Under the pieces are notes generated by a model. That model was not told where the DNA came from. It was given only the letters and a program-made list of their open reading frames with translations, and did not search any database. The translations under genes and the position numbers were made by a program. 64,000 nucleotides of DNA, from assembly GCF_965227735.1 (NCBI RefSeq), contig NZ_OZ245776.1, forward strand, positions 1,736,001 through 1,800,000. The letters run 5' to 3'. Shown here piece after piece: positions 8,288-16,493 of the stretch (positions within the stretch are counted from its first letter, which is position 1; each line of letters starts with the position of its first letter). Source of the DNA: Larkinella sp965227735 (GTDB taxonomy: Bacteria; Bacteroidota; Bacteroidia; Cytophagales; Spirosomataceae).

Positions 8288-9754
8288 CTATTGCCCGGCC
8301 ACGGTTTTCCGCCCCGCAGACGGCGTCTGTCGCCAGTTGGGCAACTCATCGCGGGTGATAACGTTTTTGTCGGCATACACCGCCTTGAGTTGCTCCACCG
8401 GTTGTTTTTTGATGAAATCACCCCCGGTCCAGACGGAAAACCACGACCACCAGGTGCCTAAATTCTGGATCTGATCCGGATTTGGAAGATTGCCGGTTTC
8501 CGACAAAGCGACCAGTTTTTTAGCGGCAAACAGCCCCTGCGCCTGGGTCCAGTTGCCACTTAGCGATGCCGTTGGATCGGTGTAAACATCGAGCCCGACC
8601 ACATCGACGTACGAATCGCCGGGATACCAGTCCGGGTGGATGGAGTCGGTGGTGGCATAGACCCAGATCAGGTTGTGCAACTGGTGATGATTCGTTAACC
8701 GGTCATACAACAAGCGCCACAGTTCCTTAAACGGCCCGGCCCCTTTGGCTCCCCACCAGAACCAGCCGCCGGATGCTTCGTGCAGCGGTCGCCACAACAC
8801 GGGAATGTCGGCGGTCTGAAACTTTTTGAGTTCCCCGGCAATCGTGTCGATGTCGCGGAGCAAAAGCTGATACCGTTCGCTCTGCTTATCGGCTAGTGTA
8901 GCCGCCAGATCGAAGGTGGTGGCCCGGGTGTAAAAACCGCTCCACCAGAGTTTATCGGGCGCCTGATCGATCAGATCGGTGGGCGCATTCCAGTGCCAGA
9001 GCAGACTGATGATGCCGCGCCCCTCCCCTTTCCGCGCCCAGGCCATGCACGCTTCGCTGGACCGCTGGGGGGTGGCCCCGTGCTGCACCCGGCTCGGTGA
9101 ATAATCCATCAGGTCAAACGAGCCGATGGCGGGTTCCTTGCCGGTTTTTTCCAGAATATACTCCACATCGTCCTGCTGCCCCGAAATCACCTTGCTGCCA
9201 TATTGATCGACCAGATACGAAAATAAAGCTTTCGTTGAAGCCGTCGCCTGTGGATCGACGAGGGTTTTGGACGGTTTTTCCGGCAACCCGACAGTCGTCG
9301 GTGTTAGTTGCAGGAAATCGATACTAAAATATCCCCAACCCCGGAAAATGGTCACGGTGTTCCGTCCTTCGCGCACCTGGAATTTACCGGTTTTAGTCTG
9401 GCCAAAACCGGTATTCTGCGTGAGCGTACTGCTGGCCTTTTCGCCATTTACCTGAAAATCAACCCCTTTATTTCCGGAAGGCGCTGAATAGCCAATGGAC
9501 AATTCATACAAACCCGCCGTGGCATCGAAGGTCAGTGTCAGTTGATCGGTGGCATCATCGAATCCGGTTACGTAGCCAGTTCCGGAAAAACCGGCCACCG
9601 AATGAGCGATTTCCACGCCCGACAAACTGCCGGTTTCCGCTTCGATCCGGATTAGAGCCGGTCCGGTTTGGGCAGTAATCTCGGGATTTCTGGGCGTACA
9701 AGCCAGCAAACTCATTAGATAAACCGTGACTACCCGTTTACGAAAGGGGAACAT
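8288..9754 (-). CDS. GH26 beta-mannanase lipoprotein with N-terminal CBM35-like domain
   Basis: This 488-residue protein has a lipoprotein signal (MSLLACT, Cys19), so it is probably held at the cell surface. Residues 35-150 form a carbohydrate-binding module of the CBM35/CBM6 type (IRIEAETGSLSG, GYVTGFDDATDQLTLTFDA, GWGYFSIDFLQL). The GH26 barrel follows: SGQQDDVEYI, the acid/base glutamate in WRPLHEASGGWFWWG (Glu326) and the nucleophile in ALSETGN (Glu419). GH26 enzymes of this type cut beta-1,4-mannan. It is the last gene of the leftward SusC-SusD locus, separated from the preceding gene by a repeat-filled gap, and gives the best clue to that locus's substrate. Confidence 0.92.
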   Translation of the reverse strand: MFPFRKRVVTVYLMSLLACTPRNPEITAQTGPALIRIEAETGSLSGVEIAHSVAGFSGTGYVTGFDDATDQLTLTFDATAGLYELSIGYSAPSGNKGVDFQVNGEKASSTLTQNTGFGQTKTGKFQVREGRNTVTIFRGWGYFSIDFLQLTPTTVGLPEKPSKTLVDPQATASTKALFSYLVDQYGSKVISGQQDDVEYILEKTGKEPAIGSFDLMDYSPSRVQHGATPQRSSEACMAWARKGEGRGIISLLWHWNAPTDLIDQAPDKLWWSGFYTRATTFDLAATLADKQSERYQLLLRDIDTIAGELKKFQTADIPVLWRPLHEASGGWFWWGAKGAGPFKELWRLLYDRLTNHHQLHNLIWVYATTDSIHPDWYPGDSYVDVVGLDVYTDPTASLSGNWTQAQGLFAAKKLVALSETGNLPNPDQIQNLGTWWSWFSVWTGGDFIKKQPVEQLKAVYADKNVITRDELPNWRQTPSAGRKTVAGQ

Positions 9755-9833
9755 TACGAAGAAGATTTTCCGTACGAAGCGGATCTGGAAGTTTTGGTTT
9801 CGAGGGTCTTTTTGATCTTTAACCCCTCATTGA

Positions 9834-10047
9834 TTTAATCTAATAACCGCCGAAGTGAATTTTTATCAGCCCACTGCTAAAGCAGTGGGAAAATTGAAGC
9901 GAAATCGAACCACTCCGGAACCGTTTTAACGGTTTCATCGTCCAACAAACCGTTAAAACGGTTTTGCTAATAGGGTTACTTTTCACTTTCCCCACTGCTT
10001 TAGCAGTGGGCTGATAAGCCAAACTTGTAATTCGGCGGTTATTAAAT
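9834..10047. mobile_element. MITE-like element of nested inverted repeats
   Basis: The outer ends are inverted copies: TAATAACCGCCGAA near 9839 and TTCGGCGGTTATTA near 10031. Inside them lie CAGCCCACTGCTAAAGCAGTGGG (left) and CCCACTGCTTTAGCAGTGGGCTG (right), each itself a hairpin. At the centre is CCGTTTTAACGGTTT (9921-9935) against AAACCGTTAAAACGG (9947-9961). The whole 214-bp unit could fold into one branched hairpin. It holds no credible gene. It resembles a non-autonomous element or a REP pair moved by an enzyme encoded elsewhere. Confidence 0.65.
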
Positions 10048-10091
10048 ATAAATTAATCAGCGGATTTGGATCCAGATAAATCTGGATGCAA

Positions 10092-10120
10092 AACTCCCCC
10101 TTTAGGGGGCTGGGGGGCAG
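10092..10120. repeat. Partial copy of the CCCCCTTTAGGGGG palindromic repeat family
   Basis: ACTCCCCCTTTAGGGGGCTG followed by GGGGGCAGAA matches one end of the palindromic elements at 16392-16489 and 21077-21174. Only one arm is present. It lies between the mannanase and the TIG-domain gene. Confidence 0.6.
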
Positions 10121-10138
10121 AACGGGGCGAAAGGACCC

Positions 10139-11221
10139 TTATTTAATCAACATCAGGTCATCGAAATAGAACGTCTCATCCTGCTTGTCGGGTCCCTGAA
10201 TCCGAAAACCAACCTGCGACAACTTCTTGCCCGCCGACCAGAAATCGACGTCCGACAGTTTGATTTTGAAATACGTCCACACCCCGGCTTTCACGTCGAT
10301 CTTGTTTTTGTCGTCAAAACCGCCAAAACCGGCTTTGCTGGCGTCGGTGGTCAGATACAGCGAATAGTCGGCGGAAGCGCCTTTGATCCAGCCCGAAACG
10401 TAGGTGTAATCGGCAGAATACGAAATAGCCGATGCCGACCAGTTGGCAAACGCAATCAGGTGCCAGTTGCCTTTCTGAAAGTTTTTGCCAACCGACGCCG
10501 TTCCGGACCGAAACTCCTTGGTCGAAACCGCACCCGCATCCCCCCAGGAACCATCCTGAAAACCAGCGCCGTATGCATCACCAAAAATCATGTACGCCTT
10601 GTCGACGTTGACCAGTTCCTGGGTTGTTTTCAACAGGCCCGTGCCGTTGGTAATGTCCAGCGTGGCCCGGTTCACCGTCGTTACCGGCATTTTGATCACC
10701 AGCTTCTTTTTCTCTTTCGAAACTATGGTAGCCGCATCCGACGTACCGGTTAACTTGACCGAGGTAACATCATCCAGGTTGTTGCCCGTAATCGTAATTT
10801 CCGAGCCTTTGGTAAAGTTATAATTGGAAACTTCTGAAACCGTCGGATAAGCCAGCACCCGGAACGGGACCGAAACCGTCCGGCCTTCGCTGTTCGTAAA
10901 AATGACGTTCTGTACGCCACCCACCACCTCGTCCGGCACCCGGAAAATGAGCGCCTGGTCGGTGTTCAGGGTCGGCTGAAAACCGGCCGGAACGTTCTGT
11001 TTTTCGAACACAATGCTGCGCATATCGCCCAGGCCGGAGCCGGTCAGGGTGACGACGGTTCCTCCGGCCGCCGAGTCGGGAGCCAGTTTGGTGGCAACGG
11101 GCGTTCCCGCCGTATACTGCGGCCGACCGTCGGTATCTTCTTCGCAGGCGGTCATCATCAGACCCGTCAACAGGGTCACGAACGATAAGCCCGCCAGGTG
11201 TTTAAATCGATTGAGTGTCAT
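10139..11221 (-). CDS. TIG/IPT-domain glycan-binding surface lipoprotein of the mannan locus
   Basis: This is a 360-residue lipoprotein (signal MTLNRFKHLAGLSFVTLL, lipobox LMMTAC). Two immunoglobulin-like TIG/IPT domains follow: about residues 40-120 (TKLAPDSAAGGTVVTLTGSG) and 125-205 (VSEVSNYNFTKGSEITITGN). The C-terminal half (about 210-360) is a beta-sandwich-like region ending in FYFDDLMLIK, of the kind seen in SusE/SGBP-type surface glycan-binding proteins encoded after SusD. It is the third gene of the leftward locus. The probable role is capturing mannan at the cell surface for GH26 and SusCD; binding specificity is inferred from neighbours only. Confidence 0.85.
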   Translation of the reverse strand: MTLNRFKHLAGLSFVTLLTGLMMTACEEDTDGRPQYTAGTPVATKLAPDSAAGGTVVTLTGSGLGDMRSIVFEKQNVPAGFQPTLNTDQALIFRVPDEVVGGVQNVIFTNSEGRTVSVPFRVLAYPTVSEVSNYNFTKGSEITITGNNLDDVTSVKLTGTSDAATIVSKEKKKLVIKMPVTTVNRATLDITNGTGLLKTTQELVNVDKAYMIFGDAYGAGFQDGSWGDAGAVSTKEFRSGTASVGKNFQKGNWHLIAFANWSASAISYSADYTYVSGWIKGASADYSLYLTTDASKAGFGGFDDKNKIDVKAGVWTYFKIKLSDVDFWSAGKKLSQVGFRIQGPDKQDETFYFDDLMLIK

Positions 11222-11261
11222 TGGAGTGTTTCGTTAGGGGACATTGACGATTGGCCATTGT

Positions 11262-11309
11262 CGATTGACCATTGACGATGGTCCATTGTCGATGGTCAAT
11301 GGTCAATCG
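11262..11309. repeat. Intergenic hairpin built of ATTGACGAT-type short repeats
   Basis: The 96-bp gap between SusD and the TIG protein is mostly made of variants of CCATTGACGAT / CCATTGTCGAT in both orientations. The best pairing is CGATTGACCATTGAC (11262-11276) with GTCAATGGTCAATCG (11295-11309), a perfect 15-bp stem. There is no T-run, so this is more likely a processing or stability element, or plain repeat growth, than a terminator. Confidence 0.55.
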
Positions 11310-11317
11310 CCCATCGT

Positions 11318-12889
11318 CTATTTAAAATAAGGTACTGGTTCTTTGCCCAACTCGGGGTCCTGAACGATTTCGCCGGCCGGAATCGGCAGGTACATCTTGT
11401 CTTCGGTGAAGGTGGTGATGTAGCTGGCACCGGTTACCGTTCCACGGTTCTGCTTTTCGATCATCGCTTTCGCTTTGGCAAAACCCTGGCGCTGAATGTC
11501 ATACCAGTAGTCGCCCTCGAAGGCAAACTCAACCCGGCGTTCGTGCAGGATCTGGTCCAGCGTCAGCGACGTCCGGGGCGACAACCCCGCCCGCGTCCGA
11601 ACGGCATTCACGGCCTGCAACGCCTTGGCATCGGAGGTGGAAGCGGCTCCGGCCAGCGTGGCTTCGGCATAAATCAGCAGAATGTCGGCGTAGCGCAGCA
11701 GCACCACGTTATTGCCCGAATTCTGGCCCAAAACCGCTTCTCCCCCGAATCCTTTCCCCGGACCGGCAAAGTATTTGACGATGTTGGAACGGGTTGGGCT
11801 CAGACTTCCGCCGTCTGCCGTGGGCTGGATCGTGTCGTATTTGAACCCTCCGGCCATAAATTCATTGTATTTCGGGGCGTTGACGCGCTGCGGTTTCCAG
11901 TTGGGATTGGTCCAGCCGTGTTCCATCACCGACCATTTCCGGCGCAAATCTCCAAACTCATATTCTTTCAGCAGGTCCAGTGACGGAATGTACATTTCCC
12001 AGGCATCGGCTTCGGCCGTCCGCAGGGCGCTGGCACCCCTATCCGGATTTTTGATGTTGCCCGTTCCCCAGGGGTCCTGCGCCAGTTGGTGCTGAATCGA
12101 GAATAACGCTTCCGGGTTGTTGTTCATGCTCATTTTGGTAAACATGCCCGTGTAATCGGTCACCAGGCTATATTTTCCGGAGTTGATCACCTCTTCAGCC
12201 TTCGTTTTGGCATTCGCGTAGTCTTTGTTGTACAGATACAACTTGGCCATCATGCCTTTGGCGACATACTTCGTCAGCCGACCGGGCACGTCGGATTCGG
12301 GCAAACCGGCTTCGGCCAGTTGCAGTTCTTCCAGCGCAAACCGCAGCACGTCTTTCTGCAAATACCGGGGAATGTTGAAATTACCCGACAAAGCCGTTGC
12401 CCCCGGATCGGTAATGATCGGCGCAGCACCCCAGGTCCGGGCGATGTAGAAATACAGCGTTCCGCGGATAAAATGGCATTCGGCAATGGCCGGATCGAGG
12501 TAGGAAGCCCCACCCCCGGCGGCTTTTTTCTCCTCGAACGTCTTGATCATCACGTTGGAATACCCGATGATTTTGTAAAATGCACCCCAGGCGGCACCAA
12601 TCCGCTCGGAAGCTGAGGAAACCGTAAAGTTCAGGTACTCGACATCGGTGTAGGTAAACATATTACCGGACATCACATCGCCGATGGCGTCCTGCGCCCG
12701 GCTTTCGTAATTCCGCCAGGGCAAACCGCTGTAGAGCGTACTGGTTGCGGCCCGCACTTCTTCCGCGTTGTTGTAATAATTTCCGGTGGTTGTTCCCGAG
12801 AGCGAAGGCCGCTCGATAAAGTCCTCCTTGCAGGAAGCCAGCAGCATCGCCGAAATGGCCAGGGCGTATATGGATTTTCGTTTCATCAT
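11318..12889 (-). CDS. SusD/RagB-family outer membrane lipoprotein
   Basis: The product has 523 residues with a lipoprotein signal (ISAMLLASCKEDF). The SusD fold is shown by the N-terminal TPR-like half (GNYYNNAEEVRAATSTLYSG, AECHFIRGTLYFYIARTWG) and the C-terminal hallmark VVLLRYADILLIYAEATL, AVNAVRTRAGL and ILHERRVEFAFEGDYWYDI. SusD proteins form the lid of the SusC pore and bind the glycan. It lies 93 bp after the SusC stop and precedes the TIG-domain protein, the usual order of a polysaccharide utilisation locus. Confidence 0.96.
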   Translation of the reverse strand: MMKRKSIYALAISAMLLASCKEDFIERPSLSGTTTGNYYNNAEEVRAATSTLYSGLPWRNYESRAQDAIGDVMSGNMFTYTDVEYLNFTVSSASERIGAAWGAFYKIIGYSNVMIKTFEEKKAAGGGASYLDPAIAECHFIRGTLYFYIARTWGAAPIITDPGATALSGNFNIPRYLQKDVLRFALEELQLAEAGLPESDVPGRLTKYVAKGMMAKLYLYNKDYANAKTKAEEVINSGKYSLVTDYTGMFTKMSMNNNPEALFSIQHQLAQDPWGTGNIKNPDRGASALRTAEADAWEMYIPSLDLLKEYEFGDLRRKWSVMEHGWTNPNWKPQRVNAPKYNEFMAGGFKYDTIQPTADGGSLSPTRSNIVKYFAGPGKGFGGEAVLGQNSGNNVVLLRYADILLIYAEATLAGAASTSDAKALQAVNAVRTRAGLSPRTSLTLDQILHERRVEFAFEGDYWYDIQRQGFAKAKAMIEKQNRGTVTGASYITTFTEDKMYLPIPAGEIVQDPELGKEPVPYFK

Positions 12890-12897
12890 TTTTATGG

Positions 12898-12976
12898 TTT
12901 ACGGTTTACGGTTTATCGTTTACGGTTCGCTGACGCACGCTGTGGACAGTTCACCGTAAACTGAAAACTGTAAACC
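12898..12976. repeat. TTTACGG tandem repeats with inverted partner in the SusC-SusD gap
   Basis: GGTTTACGGTTTACGGTTTA (from 12897) gives three to four head-to-tail TTTACGG units up to about 12926, and ACCGTAAACTGAAAACTGTAAACC at 12953-12976 is the inverted match. The transcript of the SusC-SusD operon could fold here. This is a second simple-repeat hairpin in a gap of the same operon, with a different unit from the one at 11262. Confidence 0.55.
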
Positions 12977-12982
12977 GACTAC

Positions 12983-15900
12983 TTAAAATTGTACATTCGC
13001 ACCGATGGTAAACGTCCGGGGGTTCGGGTAGTGGCCCGTGTCGACGTTCATGAGCTTGATGCTGTTGTTGAACGCGCCGATTTCGGGGTCGTAGCCGGAG
13101 TAGTTCGTGAACGTCTTGAGGTTCTGAATCGACCCGTAAATCCGCAGATTCGTCATTTTTACCTTGCTCAACAACGTTCTTGGCAGCCGGTAGCCCAGCG
13201 TGATGTTCTGAATCCGCCAGTAGGAAGCATCCTCCACGTAGCGATCCGACATGGCCGTGTTGTTCTTGTTAGTGGTCGTAAACCGGGGCAGTGCGCCGTC
13301 CGTGTTGGTTTCGGTATACCGATCGTTCACGGTTCGCATCTGGTTCGACCACGCATTGTTCAGCCCTTCCAACTGCCAGCGGAGGAAGTTATACGCTTTG
13401 GCGCCCTGGCTTCCCTGGAGGAACAGCGAAAAGTCGAAGTCGCCGTAGTTGAGGGAATTGGTCAAACCCCAGGTGAATTTCGGGAGCGGACTGCCAATAA
13501 AGGTGTAATCCTGCGCGTCGATTTTGCCGTCGCCGTTGATGTCTTTGTAGCGAATATCACCCAGCCAGGTTTCGTTCTGGTTTACCTTGTAGCCAAACTG
13601 CGGCAGGCTCTTGTCCAGATCTGCCTGCGTGCGGAACAACCCGTCCGTGACCAGCCCCCAGAACGAACCCACCGGATTGCCGGGCGTCGTGTGCGTGATC
13701 AGGTAGTTGTTGTAGTACACTTTTCCATCCAGCGCCGAAGCCGCACTGGCCGCCCGGTCGTAGGTGTTTTTGAATTGCGTGAACACCAGATTGGTTTTCC
13801 AGGTAAAATCGCCTTTCTTGATGTTCGTGGTCGTAATCCCAATGTCGATCCCAGTGTTGGTCATCTGTCCCGCATTGCCCAAAGGGGCTTTCAGGTCGTC
13901 CCACTGGTCGCCCACCCCAATCAGGTTGGGGCCGGTCAGGAAGATGATCATGTCGGACGTTACTTTCTTGTAGACGTCGATCGTCGCATCGATCCGGCCG
14001 TTCAGAAAACCGAGGTCAACCCCCACGTTGGTGGTTTTGACGGACTCCCATTTCAGGTTCGGATTCGGAATGCCGTTGATCATGTTCGAAGAACCGAAGC
14101 CCACCGGACCGGAGAAAAACTGCACCGCTCCCACATACGCCGGATTGGGCGCACCACTCGGAAAATTCTGGTTCCCTACGGTTCCGTAACCAGCCCGCAC
14201 TTTCATGAAATTCAGCACGTTAGCCACACTGCCTTTCATAAACTTCTCGTTCGAAACCGTCCAGCCTGCCGACACGCCCGGGAAATTCCCCCAGCGGTTG
14301 TTCGGGCCGAAGTTGGACGAACCGTCGGCGCGGAAACTGGCCGACAGCGAATACCGGTCGTCGTAGGTATAGTTGGCCCGGGCAAACCAGGATTCCATCG
14401 CCCAGTGGCCTTTTCCACCGCTCAGGCCCCAGGTCGTCTGGTCGGCACTGCCGGTGTTGAGGTCAAAAATATTGGCCTGCAAATCCACTTTCGTGCCCGA
14501 CATCGACTGGTAATACGACGATTGCGCCTGATGTCCCACCGTAGCCTGAATCCCGTGTTTGCCGATGTACTTGTTGTAATTCAGGTAGTTAGTAATCGAA
14601 TAATAGTAGCTGTCTGAGCGCGAGTCGATCAGTTTGCTCCGAAACGACGTGCCACCCACATTCCCGGCTTTCTGAAAAGCAACGTTGTTATCCTGACCCA
14701 GTGAATACGAAAGTTCGTTCCGCAAGGTCAGGTCTTTCATCAGTTGCAGTTCGGCATACAGACTCCCGAATACGTTGTTCGAGGTTTTCGTATTGCCCCG
14801 GTACTGGCTGTTTCCGACCAGGTTGGAGTTGCTGTATTGCACCCCGCCGACGGTTTGTCCACCGCCCCAGGAACCGTCGAGGTTTTTCACCGGAACCAGC
14901 GGACTGGTCACCGCGCCCCACCAGATGGTGCCTTCGGCGGCATCGGCCAGCGACACCTCCTGAATGCTGCGCGACACGTTGGCACTCAGGCCGACTTTGG
15001 CCCAGCTTTTCAACTGCGTATCGAGGCTAAAGCGGCTCGAATACCGTTTAAAATTCGACCCCAGCAGAATTCCCTTGTTGTCGAAATAGTTGAGTGACAG
15101 GTAGTACGTCGTTTTCTCGCGTCCGCCCGAAAAGCTCAACTGCTGGTTGTTGATCGTTCCGCGCTGGAACATCGCGTCCTGCCAGTCGGTGCCTCTGCCC
15201 AGCAAATCCGGGTTTCTGAACTCGTCCGAAACCGGGTTCCCGATGATCGGCAGCACCTCATTCTGGTAGCGGGCAAAATCCCGCAAATCCATCAGGTCCA
15301 GCCGCCGGGCCACTTCCGAAACGCCGGTATACATCTCGTAATTGATCTTGCCTTCGCCCGACTTACCTTTTTTGGTGGTCACCAGAATCACACCGTTGGC
15401 CGCCTGAGAACCGTAAATGGCCTGCGCCGACGCATCTTTCAGGACGTCGATGCTCTCGATGTCGTTGGGATTCAGCATCGCCATGACGCTGTTCCCGGTT
15501 TGCCCATCGCCCCCGCCCAAACCGGCGTAGCCCGTGCTGTTCGACGTGTTGCCCCCGACAAACGGTACACCGTCGATCACGAACAGGGGATCGTTGCTGT
15601 TAATGGACGTCACCCCGCGCACTTTCACCGAAACGCCACCGCCCGGTTGGCCGCCGTTGCTGGTTACCGTTACCCCGGCTGCTTTGCCTTGTAGTAACTG
15701 GTCGATCCCGGCCGCCGGAATGTCTTTCAACTCGGTGGCTTTGATGGTCGTAATGGACGAGGTAACGTCGGAGCGTTTGGCGGTTCCGTAGCCGATCACC
15801 ACCACTTCGTCCAGCGACTGGTCATTGGCGAGCAGTGTAATGGTCAGGTTGGTCCGGTTGCCGATCGTAACTTCCTGCGTTTTCATCCCAATGAACGAGA

Positions 15901-16201
15901 TCACGAGCACGTTGGCACCCGCCGGAGTGTTGATCGTAAACCGCCCTTCGGCGTCCGTCGTGGTTCCCTGCGTGGTGCCTTTAACAGACACGGTTGCGCC
16001 GGGAAGTGTGTTGCCTTTGTCGTCAGAAACTACCCCTTTGATGAGGGCGTTGACATCGGATTTTCCGACGGTTGCATTCTTCAGTGATGCCATCACCACC
16101 CGGTTTTTCGCCGGTTCGGCAACGGTACTGGGTCGGGTCTGCGCGTGAACTGATGCCCAGTAGCTCAAGACCAAAACCCCCGAAAGCACATGTTTTATCA
16201 T
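12983..16201 (-). CDS. SusC/RagA-family TonB-linked outer membrane receptor of the mannan locus
   Basis: I chose the ATG at 16201 (MIKHVLSGVLVLSYWASVHAQ), which begins with a signal peptide; the open frame extends 24 codons further upstream. The product is about 1072 residues. After a short linker come the carboxypeptidase-like domain (IKGVVSDDKGNTLPGATVSV), the TonB-box region (DEVVVIGYGTAKRSDVTSS), the plug (VLKDASAQAIYGSQAANGVI) and a barrel ending in the typical PRTFTIGANVQF, with terminal Phe. It should import mannan-derived oligosaccharides, by association with SusD, the TIG protein and the GH26 enzyme downstream. Confidence 0.95.
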   Translation of the reverse strand: MIKHVLSGVLVLSYWASVHAQTRPSTVAEPAKNRVVMASLKNATVGKSDVNALIKGVVSDDKGNTLPGATVSVKGTTQGTTTDAEGRFTINTPAGANVLVISFIGMKTQEVTIGNRTNLTITLLANDQSLDEVVVIGYGTAKRSDVTSSITTIKATELKDIPAAGIDQLLQGKAAGVTVTSNGGQPGGGVSVKVRGVTSINSNDPLFVIDGVPFVGGNTSNSTGYAGLGGGDGQTGNSVMAMLNPNDIESIDVLKDASAQAIYGSQAANGVILVTTKKGKSGEGKINYEMYTGVSEVARRLDLMDLRDFARYQNEVLPIIGNPVSDEFRNPDLLGRGTDWQDAMFQRGTINNQQLSFSGGREKTTYYLSLNYFDNKGILLGSNFKRYSSRFSLDTQLKSWAKVGLSANVSRSIQEVSLADAAEGTIWWGAVTSPLVPVKNLDGSWGGGQTVGGVQYSNSNLVGNSQYRGNTKTSNNVFGSLYAELQLMKDLTLRNELSYSLGQDNNVAFQKAGNVGGTSFRSKLIDSRSDSYYYSITNYLNYNKYIGKHGIQATVGHQAQSSYYQSMSGTKVDLQANIFDLNTGSADQTTWGLSGGKGHWAMESWFARANYTYDDRYSLSASFRADGSSNFGPNNRWGNFPGVSAGWTVSNEKFMKGSVANVLNFMKVRAGYGTVGNQNFPSGAPNPAYVGAVQFFSGPVGFGSSNMINGIPNPNLKWESVKTTNVGVDLGFLNGRIDATIDVYKKVTSDMIIFLTGPNLIGVGDQWDDLKAPLGNAGQMTNTGIDIGITTTNIKKGDFTWKTNLVFTQFKNTYDRAASAASALDGKVYYNNYLITHTTPGNPVGSFWGLVTDGLFRTQADLDKSLPQFGYKVNQNETWLGDIRYKDINGDGKIDAQDYTFIGSPLPKFTWGLTNSLNYGDFDFSLFLQGSQGAKAYNFLRWQLEGLNNAWSNQMRTVNDRYTETNTDGALPRFTTTNKNNTAMSDRYVEDASYWRIQNITLGYRLPRTLLSKVKMTNLRIYGSIQNLKTFTNYSGYDPEIGAFNNSIKLMNVDTGHYPNPRTFTIGANVQF

Positions 16202-16391
16202 AGTAAGTAAAATAAAGGGACAAAAAAGCAGCACCTCTCCAAAAAGCTGAGCTTGAGAGTAGTACGTATTCAATCGGATAAAGGTGAAAATTCAGACCCT
16301 CGGCACATCAGGTGCCCGGTCAGTCAAGTGGAGTTAGTTCGGCATGGCCTGCAAAATAAAAAGGATGGGTTTAGGTGTATTTGTCAGATTT

Positions 16392-16489
16392 GCCCCCAGC
16401 CCCCTGAAGGCCGGGCGGCCGGTGCCGGGCTTCGAAATCCGGATGTTTTAGCCCGGCACCGGCCGCCCGGCCTTCAGGGGGTTGGGGGC
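16392..16489. repeat. Long GC-rich palindromic element after the histidine kinase gene
   Basis: Two 39-bp arms (16392-16430 and 16451-16489) are complementary with one mismatch. The loop is TTCGAAATCCGGATGTTTTA. The arms contain GCCCCCAGCCCCCTGAAGG and CCGGTGCCGGGC. The loop and arm sequence recur in inverted form at 21077-21174, so this is a dispersed element. It begins 5 bp after the kinase stop codon and could also end that transcript. Confidence 0.8.
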
Positions 16490-16493
16490 AGAA

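Noticed and set aside
9840..10022. A 60-codon open frame in the MITE-like element
   Set aside because: It is made of the palindromic arms themselves and does not resemble a transposase.
12989..14617. A 542-codon open frame on the plus strand
   Set aside because: It is antisense to the mannan-locus SusC gene and shows no protein-like features.
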